Positions 9,702 to 17,443 of a DNA stretch of 45,331 nt are shown one piece after another. Position 1 is the stretch's first letter, and each line of letters starts with the position of its first letter. The notes under the pieces are model-generated. The model was given only the letters and a program-made list of their open reading frames with translations. It did not search any database and had not been told where the DNA came from. Source of the DNA: JAKOQB01 sp036824465 (GTDB lineage: Bacteria; Pseudomonadota; Gammaproteobacteria; Burkholderiales; Burkholderiaceae_F). The translations under genes and the position numbers were made by a program. The stretch covers positions 1-45,331 of the forward strand of contig DAITAC010000024.1 of NCBI GenBank assembly GCA_036824465.1. The letters are read 5' to 3'.

Positions 9702-10348
9702 TGCTTGCGCGACTGCACCCCCGCTGCCGGTTGCTGTCCGATCTTCCGTTCCTTGCCGGCCAGCATTTGGGCAATGTTCTTCTGGTGTCGCATGATGAGC
9801 AGCGCACTCATCACGGTCGATCCCAGGAAGATTGGATCGAACCCCCACCCCAGTAGTTGCCCGAGCGGGGCGACCGCTGCAGCACTCAACGACGAAAGCG
9901 ACGAGTAACGGAAGAACACCGCCATGAGCACCCAGACAGCGCATGCAAGCAGTCCGACCCAGGGATTCAGGGTCAGCAGCACGCCAAGAAAGGTGGCCAC
10001 CCCTTTACCGCCGCGAAAGCGAAAGAAGACCGGATACAGGTGGCCGATGAGCGCGGCAACGCCGGCCATGGCCACGCCCCAGTCCCCTACGCCCAGCGGC
10101 GCGCCGAAGCGGCGAGCGGCCCAGACTGCAACGGCGCCCTTTGCCGCGTCACCAAGCAATGTCAAAGCGGCCGCCAGCCTGTTGCCTGATCGAAGAACGT
10201 TCGTTGCGCCCGGGTTGCCCGATCCGTAGCTGCGCGGGTCGGCCAACCCTAGCAACCGACTGACGATCACCGCGAACGACACCGAGCCCAGCAGGTAAGC
10301 AGCAAGAATTGCCGCACCGCTCGCAAGCCAGCCAGACATGCCTTCCAT
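9698..10348 (-). CDS. plsY: glycerol-3-phosphate acyltransferase PlsY
   Basis: Integral membrane enzyme that acylates glycerol-3-phosphate from acyl-phosphate, the first step of phospholipid synthesis. It has 216 residues with about five hydrophobic segments. The conserved cytoplasmic motifs are GSGNPGATNVLR, HLYPVFFRFRGGKGVAT and RHQKNIAQMLAG. The start ATG at 10348 overlaps the ybaK stop by one base (TGATG) with GGAG about 7 nt upstream, so the two genes are coupled. The C-terminal tail after the last motif is short and basic. Confidence 0.95.
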   Translation of the reverse strand: MEGMSGWLASGAAILAAYLLGSVSFAVIVSRLLGLADPRSYGSGNPGATNVLRSGNRLAAALTLLGDAAKGAVAVWAARRFGAPLGVGDWGVAMAGVAALIGHLYPVFFRFRGGKGVATFLGVLLTLNPWVGLLACAVWVLMAVFFRYSSLSSLSAAAVAPLGQLLGWGFDPIFLGSTVMSALLIMRHQKNIAQMLAGKERKIGQQPAAGVQSRKH

Positions 10349-10842
10349 CAGGAGTCTCCGAGAGCACAATCTACCGGCTGGCCGCCCAGGAGGTCGCTCA
10401 ATACGCACGGCTCGAGACCGACCAGGTATCCGCGCCGGCCGCCGTTGATCAATATGCGCTGCAGATCGAAGATTGATCGCTCGACGAACACCGGCAACTC
10501 TTTGCGCGTACCAAAAGGCGAGGTGCCGCCAACCATGTAGCCAGTGTGCCGCTGCGCGGCTTCCGGGTTGCACGGCTCTATGCGCTTGCGACCGACCTGT
10601 CGCGCCAGGTTCCTGGTCGACACGGTCCGATCGCCATGCATCAGCACCAGCAGCGGTCTGGCCGCATCGTCTTCCATCACCAGCGTCTTCACGACTTCGT
10701 GCTCCGAGACACCAAGCGCGCTCGACGATACGGCGGTGCCGCCGTGCTCGACGTAATCGTAGACGTGCTCCGTGTACGGCACGCGGTGCCGCTTCAACCA
10801 CTTCGTCGCGGGTGTTTCCGAGACATGCGACTGCTTCGACAT
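10348..10842 (-). CDS. ybaK: Cys-tRNA(Pro)/Cys-tRNA deacylase YbaK/EbsC
   Basis: A 164-residue editing-domain protein that hydrolyses mischarged Cys-tRNA(Pro) in trans. It shows the YbaK pattern: ETPATKWLKRHRVPYTEH at the start, the central KTLVMEDD, the RKRIEPCNPEAAQR segment and the substrate-pocket motif GYMVGGTSPFG. The catalytic lysine region (VVKTLV) is present. It is upstream of, and coupled to, plsY through a TGATG overlap. The Cys residue in EPCNP is a common family variation and is not catalytic. Confidence 0.92.
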   Translation of the reverse strand: MSKQSHVSETPATKWLKRHRVPYTEHVYDYVEHGGTAVSSSALGVSEHEVVKTLVMEDDAARPLLVLMHGDRTVSTRNLARQVGRKRIEPCNPEAAQRHTGYMVGGTSPFGTRKELPVFVERSIFDLQRILINGGRRGYLVGLEPCVLSDLLGGQPVDCALGDS

Positions 10843-10870
10843 GTCACAAGTCTAGCGGCCGCCCTCTGGA

Positions 10871-11782
10871 TCAGCCGCGGGGATGGTGCTGTGCATGCAG
10901 CGCCTGCAACCGTTCGCGGGCGACGTGGGTGTAGATCTGCGTGGTCGAGATGTCTGCATGACCAAGCAGCATCTGTACGACGCGCAGATCGGCGCCGTGA
11001 TTCAGAAGGTGCGTAGCAAATGCATGCCGCAATCCATGGGGCGACAACGGCGCGTTGATCCCGCTTGTCAACGCATGGTGCTTGATCAGCGCCCAGAACC
11101 GCTGGCGCGTCATCGCCTCTGCGCGCTGGGTGACAAACAGCGCTTCTGTGCTGCGCCCGGCCAGCAGCGCCGGGCGCGCCTCGTGCAGGTAACGCTCCAG
11201 CCACGTCCGCGCCTCTTCCCCGAGCGGAACGATGCGCTCCTTCGAGCCTTTGCCAAGAACGCGTACCAGGCCATCATTCAGCGACAGTTCGACCATCGTC
11301 ATGCCGACCAGCTCCGACACGCGTAGACCCGTTGCGTACAACAATTCGAGCATCGCACGATCACGCAGCCCAAGCGGTGTTTTAACGTCGGGCGCTGCGA
11401 GCAGCACTTCAACCTGGGCTTCCGAAATCGTGACGGGAAAGCGTGGCGGGCGTCTGGCCGGCACGAGCTGCAGCGTTGGATCGGCGTCGATCAACCTCTC
11501 GCGCAGCGCCCAGCGATAGAAGCGGCGCAACGACGCAAGCCGCCGATTCGCGGTGGATGAACGCGACGCGGCGTGGCCGGCTGCGAAGTAGCCCGCCATG
11601 TCGGCCGACGTTGCGACGGTCAGCGATTTGCCCTCTTCCTTGAGCCAGTTCTTCAAGCGCTCCAGATCGCGCCGGTAGGCCGACAATGTATTCGTGGAAA
11701 GTCCGTCCTCGAGCCAGACCGCATCGAGAAAACGGTCAAGATCCGGATCAGCGTCAGCGCGGGCGGATGACGGCGGTCGCAT
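10871..11782 (-). CDS. xerD: site-specific tyrosine recombinase XerD
   Basis: Resolves chromosome dimers at dif with XerC and FtsK; 303 residues, normal length. The N-terminal SAM-like core-binding domain spans about 15-100. The catalytic domain carries the R-K-H-R-H-Y set: TGLRVSEL (Arg), GKGSKER (Lys), SPHGLRHAFATHLL (His, Arg), LGHADISTTQIYTHV (His and Tyr nucleophile). The ending ALHAQHHPRG is characteristic of XerD rather than XerC. It is not linked to an integron or phage. Its first 29 bases overlap the end of the upstream TetR gene. Confidence 0.94.
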   Translation of the reverse strand: MRPPSSARADADPDLDRFLDAVWLEDGLSTNTLSAYRRDLERLKNWLKEEGKSLTVATSADMAGYFAAGHAASRSSTANRRLASLRRFYRWALRERLIDADPTLQLVPARRPPRFPVTISEAQVEVLLAAPDVKTPLGLRDRAMLELLYATGLRVSELVGMTMVELSLNDGLVRVLGKGSKERIVPLGEEARTWLERYLHEARPALLAGRSTEALFVTQRAEAMTRQRFWALIKHHALTSGINAPLSPHGLRHAFATHLLNHGADLRVVQMLLGHADISTTQIYTHVARERLQALHAQHHPRG

Positions 11783-12497
11783 TCAACGACGTCAAGTCGG
11801 TTGCGGCGCGCGGAGCGGCGCTGACCAGCGCGGACTCCAGCAGGCGCAGCATGGCTGCGCCGTGCTGCGCGGCGAACTGCGGCGCTGGCGCGCCCTGCGC
11901 CATGTGCGCGAACGCGCCTTCGAGAAACAGGGTCGCAAATCCGTGCACCGCGCTCCACGCAAGGACGATCTTGGCTTCGAAAGTGCGCGTGGCCAATTCT
12001 TCAGCCGAAGAAGTGCGGGTCAAAGCGCGCAGCAGCGCGTCAAAGGTTGATTGCGAGGCGGCGCGCAGCCGTGCGCTGGCAGCATTGAGCCGGTCGTGTC
12101 GGAACATCAACTGGAACTGTGCGCGGTGTTCCAGCGCGAAGTCGATATAGGCCTGCCCGACGGCGGTCAGTTGCCGTGCCGGATCATCCGGAAACCGCGC
12201 GATGTATTCGTGAATGCGCGCCGAAAGCCGCTCGAACCCGAGCGCGGCAATCTCGGTCAGCAGTCCACGCGCATCGCCGAAGTGATGGGCCGGTGCCGCA
12301 TGCGAGACACCTGCGCGGCGCGCGCATTCGCGGAGCGTGAAACGCTCCACACCTGCTTCGAGCAGCAATTCCTCCGCCGCTGAAAGCAACGCGGCACGAA
12401 GGTCACCGTGGTGATACTGCTCGGTCGGCTGTGCGTTGCGAGCGCCGCCCACAGCGCTGCGCCGGCCGGGTCGCGCGATCTGATTCATCGGCAGCAT
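11754..12497 (-). CDS. TetR/AcrR family regulator with WHG-type C-terminal domain
   Basis: About 247 residues. The N-terminal helix-turn-helix is clear (LRAALLSAAEELLLEAGVE followed by LRECARRAGVSHAAPAHHFG). The C-terminal ligand domain contains AWSAVHGFATLFLEG, the pattern of the TetR_C_33/WHG group. The ligand and target are unknown. ATG 12497 and ATG 12488 are both possible; neither has a good Shine-Dalgarno. An imperfect palindrome overlaps the upstream region at 12504-12527, which suggests autoregulation. Its 3' end overlaps xerD by 29 bp on the same strand, so the two are probably co-transcribed although functionally unrelated. Confidence 0.88.
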   Translation of the reverse strand: MLPMNQIARPGRRSAVGGARNAQPTEQYHHGDLRAALLSAAEELLLEAGVERFTLRECARRAGVSHAAPAHHFGDARGLLTEIAALGFERLSARIHEYIARFPDDPARQLTAVGQAYIDFALEHRAQFQLMFRHDRLNAASARLRAASQSTFDALLRALTRTSSAEELATRTFEAKIVLAWSAVHGFATLFLEGAFAHMAQGAPAPQFAAQHGAAMLRLLESALVSAAPRAATDLTSLNATAVIRPR

Positions 12498-12503
12498 TGT
12501 GCC

Positions 12504-12527
12504 ATTTGATCTTGACACTGTCCAAAT
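12504..12527. promoter_or_regulatory. possible TetR operator (imperfect palindrome)
   Basis: The 24-bp segment begins ATTTGATC and ends GTCCAAAT, with TTGACACTGTCCAA in its core (12512-12525). The outer ATTTG/CAAAT arms match and the core resembles two TTG(G)ACA half-sites facing each other with an offset of one base. It starts 7 bp upstream of ATG 12497 of the TetR gene, the expected place for a self-repressing site. Confidence 0.4.
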
Positions 12528-12555
12528 GAAAACCTTTCGCAGGAATTCAAAGGAA

Positions 12556-12576
12556 AGAGCCGGCACCGCCGGCTCT
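12556..12576 (-). terminator. Rho-independent terminator after the chalcone-isomerase-like gene
   Basis: A perfect 9-bp stem AGAGCCGGC/GCCGGCTCT with a 3-nt loop, followed on the minus strand by TTTCCTTTG. It lies 22 bp after the stop at 12599 and before the TetR regulator, so it separates the two transcripts. Confidence 0.8.
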
Positions 12577-12598
12577 GCACTGCCTCAAGCGACGGACG

Positions 12599-13326
12599 TT
12601 ACGCGCCGAGCAGTCCCTTCTTAAGGCTTGCGTCAGCCGGCTTGTCCCCAATCCAGATGCGCAGCACGGCGGTGAAAAAGTCTTCGCCGGCAATGGCGGT
12701 GCCTTTTTGCTGGCCATTGACCACGATCCGCGTGCCCGCTTCGGGCGTGAACTCAAAGTGGATCGAGTTGCCTTTCTTTGCCTCGCCGATCGACTTCAGG
12801 TTCGCCTGCAGCGCGTCGATCTGCGCTTTCAGNNNNNNNNNNNNNNNNNNNNNNNNNNNNNNNNNNNNNNNNNNNNNNNNNNNNNNNNNNNNNNNNNNNN
12901 NNNNNNNNNNNNNNNNNNNNNNNNNNNNNNNNTTGCCTCGCCGATCGACTTCAGGTTCGCCTGCAGCGCGTCGATCTGCGCTTTCAGCGCACCGAGTTGC
13001 TCCTCGGTGTGGTTCGCCTTCAGCCCGTCGATCAGAGCCTCGGCAAAGGTATCCGCTGAGACGTCTCGCAACATATGAATTACCACCCGGCGCGGTCCTT
13101 TCTGACCGAGCAGCGTCGCCGCCGAGTTGGCCTTCTGCGGAACATAAAGGCCCGCCGCGTACACCTTGAAGATGGCGCGCGTGCGTACACCCGCGCCGTT
13201 GAGCTGGAGCGGCTGGCCACCGACTTGCGCGGTCGGCTCGAACTTCACGCCTTCAATCTCGACCGGCTGCGCGCCGGCGACCAGGCTGGTCACCGCGAAT
13301 GCGATTACTGCGATCCATCGTTTCAC
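12599..13326 (-). CDS. periplasmic chalcone-isomerase-like protein (Chalcone_3 family), interrupted by an artefactual gap
   Basis: The reading frame is broken by a 100-N run. Removing the gap and one of its two identical 55-bp flanks gives one continuous 190-residue protein. It starts with a signal peptide (MKRWIAVIAFAVTSLVAGAQ) and continues VEIEGVKFEPTAQVGGQPL, LNGAGVRTRAIFKVYAAGLY, HMLRDVSADTFAEAL and, after the join, AVLRIWIGDKPADASLKKGL. These are features of the bacterial chalcone-isomerase-like family, common as single exported proteins in betaproteobacteria. Chalcone isomerase activity is not implied: the bacterial members have no proven reaction and may bind fatty acids or similar lipids. 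Transcription ends at the terminator at 12556-12576. Confidence 0.85.
12778..12987. other. assembly gap (100 N) flanked by identical 55-bp repeats
   Basis: N occupies 12833-12932. Bases 12778-12832 and 12933-12987 are identical over 55 bp. Deleting 155 bp restores an open frame with conserved protein on both sides, so this is an unmerged contig overlap and not a biological repeat. Confidence 0.95.
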
Positions 13327-13364
13327 GTTGAAATCTCCTTCTTGAATGTGTTTGAACTAGCGCT

Positions 13365-14309
13365 TCACGCCATCTCGGGGTTGACACCCCTTCCAAGCCC
13401 TTTTGGCAAGGGGAAAGTCACATGCTCCTGGACGCCCTCGAGCGTGCGCACGCTGCGCGCACCAAGTTCCTTCAATCGCGAAAGCAGCTGCTGAACGAGC
13501 GCATCCGGGGCGGACGCGCCTGCTGTCACGCCGACTCGATTTGCTCCCTTCAGCCATTGCGGATTGATATCAGCGGCCGAGTCGACCAGGTATGCGGGAA
13601 CGCCGAAGCGCTGCGCGACTTCACGCAACCGATTTGAGTTGGAACTGGCCGGGCTTCCGATCACGATCACCAGGTCAACCTGCGGCGCCATGAATTTCAC
13701 GGCGTCCTGTCGATTCTGCGTCGCGTAGCAGATGTCGGCCTTCTTCGGCTCCGCAATCGAGGGGAAGCGCTGCTTAAGCGCAAGCACAATCTCCGCCGCG
13801 TCGTCAATCGACAACGTGGTCTGAGTCACATAGGCCAGTCGGTCGGGATTGCGCACATCGAGCCGCGCGACGTCGGCCACGGCCTCGACGAGGTAGATCC
13901 CGGTGTCAACCTGGCCCATCGTGCCTTCGACTTCCGGATGGCCGGCGTGCCCGATCATCACGATCTCGCGGCCCTGCGCACGCATCTTCTCCACCTCGAC
14001 ATGGACCTTGGTCACCAAAGGGCAGGTTGCATCAAATACATTCAGTCCACGCGCCGCCGCATCGGCATGAACCGATTTGGCAACACCATGCGCGGAGAAG
14101 ATCACGGTCGCGCCGCCAGGCACTTCAGCGAGATCATCGACAAACACGGCGCCTTTTTTCCGCAGGTCCTCCACCACGTACGTGTTGTGCACGATTTCAT
14201 GCCGCACGTAGATCGGTGCGCCATGAATGAGCAGTGCCCGCTCGACGATCTCGATCGCGCGATCGACCCCAGCACAGAATCCGCGCGGCTGCGCGAGAAG
14301 CACTTCCAT
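13365..14309 (-). CDS. ispH: 4-hydroxy-3-methylbut-2-enyl diphosphate reductase IspH
   Basis: Last enzyme of the MEP isoprenoid pathway, giving IPP and DMAPP. Three cysteines that hold the 4Fe-4S cluster are visible: C12 (PRGFCAGV), C96 (FDATCPLV) and C194 (ADICYATQ). Other landmarks are VRHEIVHN, the SAHGV motif, the TQTTLS loop and the IGSPASSNSNRL motif. Length is 314 residues, as expected. ATG 14309 overlaps the fkpB stop (TGATG), so it is coupled to that gene; a GTG just upstream would add one residue. The last 20 codons contain a strong hairpin (13387-13413). Confidence 0.96.
   Translation of the reverse strand: MEVLLAQPRGFCAGVDRAIEIVERALLIHGAPIYVRHEIVHNTYVVEDLRKKGAVFVDDLAEVPGGATVIFSAHGVAKSVHADAAARGLNVFDATCPLVTKVHVEVEKMRAQGREIVMIGHAGHPEVEGTMGQVDTGIYLVEAVADVARLDVRNPDRLAYVTQTTLSIDDAAEIVLALKQRFPSIAEPKKADICYATQNRQDAVKFMAPQVDLVIVIGSPASSNSNRLREVAQRFGVPAYLVDSAADINPQWLKGANRVGVTAGASAPDALVQQLLSRLKELGARSVRTLEGVQEHVTFPLPKGLGRGVNPEMA
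13387..13413. repeat. strong hairpin inside the 3' end of ispH
   Basis: CCCCTTCCAA (13387-13396) pairs with TTGG and AAGGGG (13403-13406, 13408-13413) with one bulged C and a 6-nt loop. It lies within the last 16 codons of ispH and encodes the FPLPKGLG region. The composition resembles REP-type palindromes but I see no second copy in the window. It has no T-tract and is unlikely to be an intrinsic terminator. Confidence 0.5.
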
Positions 14310-14758
14310 CACAGGACCCCGATCACATGCACCGAAAATCTCACCGCCATTCCCGCCAGTGGATGATTGAAGTCGACCACAACACGTTCGCTGTTTCGGT
14401 CCTTCAAGACGCCGGCCAGGCGCCCCCCATTCGGGACATTGATCTCGAGCACGTCGCCCAGATGGTATTCAACGCCGGGATCAGCGTACTGATCAAACGC
14501 AGAGCGCGTCAGCGACTGGATCAGATCCGGACTGCGCTGACCGAAGGCCTGCTCTGCCGCGAGATTGAAAACTGCCTGGGTGCCTTCCCCGAGCCCGATC
14601 AGGCGCCGCTCCAGTTCGGGCGCCAATTGACCCGCGCCGAGCTGCAGCGTGGCAGGCCTACCGCCGAGGGTGCTGACGATTTCGCGTTCACCGTCTTCCC
14701 CCATCACCGCCAGACGATAATGCAGCGTGATATGCGAGCCTGATGCGATGACCGCCAT
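14309..14758 (-). CDS. fkpB: FKBP-type peptidyl-prolyl isomerase (SlpA/FkpB)
   Basis: A 149-residue cytoplasmic prolyl isomerase of the SlyD/SlpA class. The FKBP fold begins with ITLHYRLAV and the LGAGQLAPELERRLIGLGEG segment. The inserted chaperone flap is present (QAFGQRSPDLIQ, then the GDVLEINVPNGG segment), followed by VVVDFNHPLAGM. No His-rich tail is present, which distinguishes it from SlyD. It directly precedes ispH, an arrangement also known from gammaproteobacteria, with a one-base stop/start overlap. A TAGAAT-like -10 on the minus strand lies at 14786-14791 in the 48-bp spacer to radC, without a good -35. Confidence 0.92.
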   Translation of the reverse strand: MAVIASGSHITLHYRLAVMGEDGEREIVSTLGGRPATLQLGAGQLAPELERRLIGLGEGTQAVFNLAAEQAFGQRSPDLIQSLTRSAFDQYADPGVEYHLGDVLEINVPNGGRLAGVLKDRNSERVVVDFNHPLAGMAVRFSVHVIGVL

Positions 14759-14806
14759 GCACGTATCCGCCGAGAACCGACGCAGATTCTATCGAAGGAG
14801 TCGAGC

Positions 14807-15481
14807 ATGACCATCAAGGACTGGCCCGCGTCGGAACGGCCGCGCGAACGGCTGCTCGCGCAGGGGCCAAGTGCGCTATCGGAAGCGGAACTGCTCGCCG
14901 TGTTTCTTCGCACCGGCGTGCCTGGCCGGACCGTGATCGAAGTGGCGCGCAATGCACTCGATCATTTTGGCGGATTGAACGGACTGCTGTCGGCGCCGCA
15001 GCGCGATCTGCAGACGCTGGCCGGCTTTGGCCCGGCAAAGTGCGCTCAGCTGCACGCAGTCCTCGAACTTGCGCGCCGGGCGCTGCGCGAAGAGGTCAGG
15101 CGCGACACGGTCCTGAACACGCCCGCCAGGGTGCGTGATTACCTCGGTCTTTCGCTGCGCAACGAGCGGCAGGAGGTCTTCGTTGCCTTGTTCCTTGACG
15201 CGCAGAACCGTCTGATCGCCGATGAACCCCTGTTTCGCGGCACACTGACGCAGACGAGTGTTTTTCCAAGGGAAATCGTCAAACAGGCGCTGCGGCATAA
15301 CGCGGGGGCCGTGATCTTCGCGCACAACCATCCGTCGGGGCTCGCCGAACCCAGCCGGGCCGACGAACTTCTAACGCAAGCGCTCAAGGAGGCGCTGGGG
15401 TTGGTCGACGTTCGCGTTCTGGACCATGTGATCGTCGCCGGCAATGCAAGCGTGTCGTTCGCGGAGCGAGGCCTGATCTAG
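14807..15481 (+). CDS. radC: RadC family JAB/MPN-domain protein
   Basis: A 224-residue member of the RadC family. The N-terminal HhH-like part contains LAGFGPAKCAQL, and the C-terminal JAMM metal-binding motif is AHNHPSGLAEPSRAD, with two His, a Ser and an Asp as ligands. The family was named for repair, but a DNA-repair role is not established; a metal-dependent hydrolase activity is inferred from the motif. ATG 14807 has GAAGGAG about 6 nt upstream. It starts 48 bp from divergent fkpB and is followed by rpmB, which has its own promoter. Confidence 0.93.
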   Translation: MTIKDWPASERPRERLLAQGPSALSEAELLAVFLRTGVPGRTVIEVARNALDHFGGLNGLLSAPQRDLQTLAGFGPAKCAQLHAVLELARRALREEVRRDTVLNTPARVRDYLGLSLRNERQEVFVALFLDAQNRLIADEPLFRGTLTQTSVFPREIVKQALRHNAGAVIFAHNHPSGLAEPSRADELLTQALKEALGLVDVRVLDHVIVAGNASVSFAERGLI

Positions 15482-15498
15482 CCGGCCCGTCCGGCGGC

Positions 15499-15527
15499 TG
15501 GCTTACAGAAGAAGAATTCCCTATAAT
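15499..15527 (+). promoter_or_regulatory. promoter of rpmB-rpmG
   Basis: A perfect TATAAT -10 at 15522-15527, with a weak -35 (TGGCTT, 15499-15504) at 17-bp spacing. Initiation near 15534 would place the 15538-15561 hairpin at the very 5' end of the transcript. Confidence 0.7.
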
Positions 15528-15537
15528 CCACGGCTTT

Positions 15538-15561
15538 GCGCGACCCGGCTTTGGGTCGCGC
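15538..15561 (+). promoter_or_regulatory. 5'-terminal hairpin in the rpmB leader
   Basis: GCGCGACCC (15538-15546) pairs perfectly with GGGTCGCGC (15553-15561) around a GGCTTT loop. No T-tract follows, so it is not a terminator. It starts a few bases after the predicted transcription start and ends 27 bp before rpmB. It may stabilise the mRNA or serve as a ribosomal-protein target. Confidence 0.5.
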
Positions 15562-15588
15562 GCTTCCTACAGGATTCAGGAGTTCAAC

Positions 15589-15822
15589 ATGGCACGCGTG
15601 TGTCAGGTCACCGGTAAGAAACCCATGACGGGCAACAACGTTTCACATGCGAACAACAGGACCAAACGTCGCTTTCTGCCCAATCTGCAGCATCGCCGTT
15701 TCTGGGTTGACAGCGAAAAGCGCTGGGTGCGGCTGCGCCTGACCAACGCTGCACTGCGCACGATCGACAAGCTTGGCATCGACGCCGTGCTCGCCGACCT
15801 GCGCGCACGCGGCGCAATCTAG
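15589..15822 (+). CDS. rpmB: 50S ribosomal protein bL28
   Basis: A 77-residue large-subunit protein. The start MARVCQVTGKKPMTGNNVSH, the KRRFLPNLQHRRFW segment and the ending in a basic helix match bL28. Only one cysteine is present, so this is a zinc-free form. A CAGGA/CAGGAG site precedes the ATG. It forms a two-gene unit with rpmG 11 bp downstream, closed by the terminator at 16021-16048. Confidence 0.97.
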   Translation: MARVCQVTGKKPMTGNNVSHANNRTKRRFLPNLQHRRFWVDSEKRWVRLRLTNAALRTIDKLGIDAVLADLRARGAI

Positions 15823-15833
15823 GAGAAGCGACC

Positions 15834-16001
15834 ATGGCAAAAGGTGCTCGCGAAAAGATCAAGCTGGAGTCGACCGCTGGTACCGGTCACTTCTACACGA
15901 CCACGAAGAACAAGCGCACTACCCCGGAGAAGCTCGAGATGAGCAAGTTCGATCCGGTGGCGCGCAAGCATGTTGCCTACAAGGAAACGAAACTCAAGTA
16001 G
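15834..16001 (+). CDS. rpmG: 50S ribosomal protein bL33
   Basis: A 55-residue protein, MAKGAREKIKLESTAGTGHF at the start and KFDPVARKHVAYKETKLK at the end. The four zinc-binding cysteines of the C+ form are absent, so this is the zinc-independent type. GGAGA lies about 7 nt before ATG 15834. It is the second gene of the rpmB-rpmG unit and the last before the terminator. Confidence 0.96.
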   Translation: MAKGAREKIKLESTAGTGHFYTTTKNKRTTPEKLEMSKFDPVARKHVAYKETKLK

Positions 16002-16020
16002 CGCGCGCCAACTGCCAATC

Positions 16021-16048
16021 AAAAGACCCCGCTTCAGCGGGGTCTTTT
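16021..16048. terminator. bidirectional Rho-independent terminator (rpmG / desaturase)
   Basis: AAAAGACCCCGC and GCGGGGTCTTTT form a 12-bp stem around a TTCA loop, followed by TGTTTTC on the plus strand. The matching A-tract makes it work in both directions between the convergent rpmG and desaturase genes. Confidence 0.92.
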
Positions 16049-16076
16049 GTTTTCGAACTACTTGGTTCGCCGGATT

Positions 16077-17282
16077 TCAGGCGGTAACGGACGCCGTCGA
16101 ATACGAGCGAATTCGCAGCGCCGCATCCTGCAGCACACGGATGCCACTGGCTTCGGCGCGCGCAATCCAGTCCTGCAGGTGCGCCAGCATCTGCTCGCGC
16201 GATACCGAGGACCGCTCCCAGGTCACTGCGAGATCGGCACGCATGTCGATCAGTGTCTGCAACACGCGGCTCTGACCCAGCAACTCGCGCAAAGTCTGCT
16301 GCTGCGCAGACGGAATCTGCGCGACGTCGCCCTTGCGCAGCGCGCGGCGCAACCGCGCGAACCGCTGCTTTTCCGCCGCCGACAGGCGCAACCGCTCAAC
16401 CTCATCATGAAGCGTTCTCTGCAGACCGCGCGCGTACTTCGCCAATAGGTCATAGCGATTGTTGATCACCGCCTGCAGAGTCTCCACGTCAACCCGCACG
16501 CGTGGCGACGCAACCTTGGCCACTGGGGCAACACGCAGGATGCGCGCCAGGCCGATCGCCGACAGCATGCGGATATACATCCAGCCGAGATCGAATTCGT
16601 ACCACTTGTTCGACAGCCTGGCTGAGGTCGGATACGTATGGTGGTTGTTGTGCAGTTCCTCACCACCGATCAGGATGCCCCACGGAGAGATATTGTTGCT
16701 TGCATCCGGACTTTCAAAATTGCGATAACCCCAGAAATGACCGATGCCATTGATCACGCCGGCAGCGAAGAACGGGATCCACATCATCTGCACCGCCCAG
16801 ATCGCGAGCCCGGCGTAGCCAAACAGAATGAGATCGGTGCCCAGCATCACCCCACATCCTTGCCACGTGAAGCGCGAGTAGACGTTGCGCTCCAGCCAGT
16901 CGTCAGGCGTGCCAAGGCCGTAGCGCGCCAGCGTCTCGCGGTTGTTCGCCTCAGCCATGTAGAGCTCCGCGCCTTGCCAGAGCACGGTCCGCAAACCGCG
17001 CGTCTGCGGGCTGTGCGGATCCTCCGGCGTTTCGCACTTGGCGTGGTGCTTGCGATGAATTGCCACCCATTCCCGGGTCTGCATTCCGGTCGTCAGCCAC
17101 AACGACATGCGGAAGAAGTGTGCCACCGCCGGATGCAAATCCAGCGCGCGATGCGCCTGAGAGCGATGCAGAAATATGGTGACCGCCGCAATCGTCACAT
17201 GCGTCAACAGCAGCACCGCAACGATCAGTTGCCACCAGGACAATTTCAGCAGTCCGCCATCAAGGAATTCGAATAGGTACAT
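16077..17282 (-). CDS. acyl-lipid/acyl-CoA delta-9-type fatty acid desaturase
   Basis: Membrane di-iron desaturase, 401 residues. The three histidine boxes are HRSQAHR, HRKHHA and ELHNNHHTYP, with hydrophobic segments near residues 15-45 and 160-195. The pattern fits a stearoyl-CoA-type desaturase that introduces a double bond into saturated acyl chains. After the desaturase domain a charged, helical extension of about 110 residues follows, seen in related betaproteobacterial proteins. I chose ATG 17282, which has GGAG about 5 nt upstream; an upstream GTG/ATG frame to 17327 is not supported. A TACAAT at 17377-17382 (minus strand) is a candidate -10. Confidence 0.9.
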   Translation of the reverse strand: MYLFEFLDGGLLKLSWWQLIVAVLLLTHVTIAAVTIFLHRSQAHRALDLHPAVAHFFRMSLWLTTGMQTREWVAIHRKHHAKCETPEDPHSPQTRGLRTVLWQGAELYMAEANNRETLARYGLGTPDDWLERNVYSRFTWQGCGVMLGTDLILFGYAGLAIWAVQMMWIPFFAAGVINGIGHFWGYRNFESPDASNNISPWGILIGGEELHNNHHTYPTSARLSNKWYEFDLGWMYIRMLSAIGLARILRVAPVAKVASPRVRVDVETLQAVINNRYDLLAKYARGLQRTLHDEVERLRLSAAEKQRFARLRRALRKGDVAQIPSAQQQTLRELLGQSRVLQTLIDMRADLAVTWERSSVSREQMLAHLQDWIARAEASGIRVLQDAALRIRSYSTASVTA

Positions 17283-17443
17283 GAGGACTCCATTAGACGG
17301 ACGGTGTCCGCCTGCGACCATCGCCATTCTTGCGCCGGCATCGGCGCATCGGGCCGAGGCGCCCGACTAAAGTCACATTGTACGTGCCGGTCCCCGGTCG
17401 GGACGGTGACCGCCAGTGGGGCGTGCCGCAGATGGAGTGAAGA

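Noticed and set aside
10871..11782. Tyrosine recombinase as an integrase of a mobile element
   Set aside because: The length, motifs and AQHHPRG ending identify chromosomal XerD; no attachment site or cargo adjoins it.
12778..12987. 55-bp direct repeats as a mobile element target-site duplication
   Set aside because: The same 55-bp length recurs at all three N gaps and collapsing them restores intact genes, so the assembly explanation is far better.
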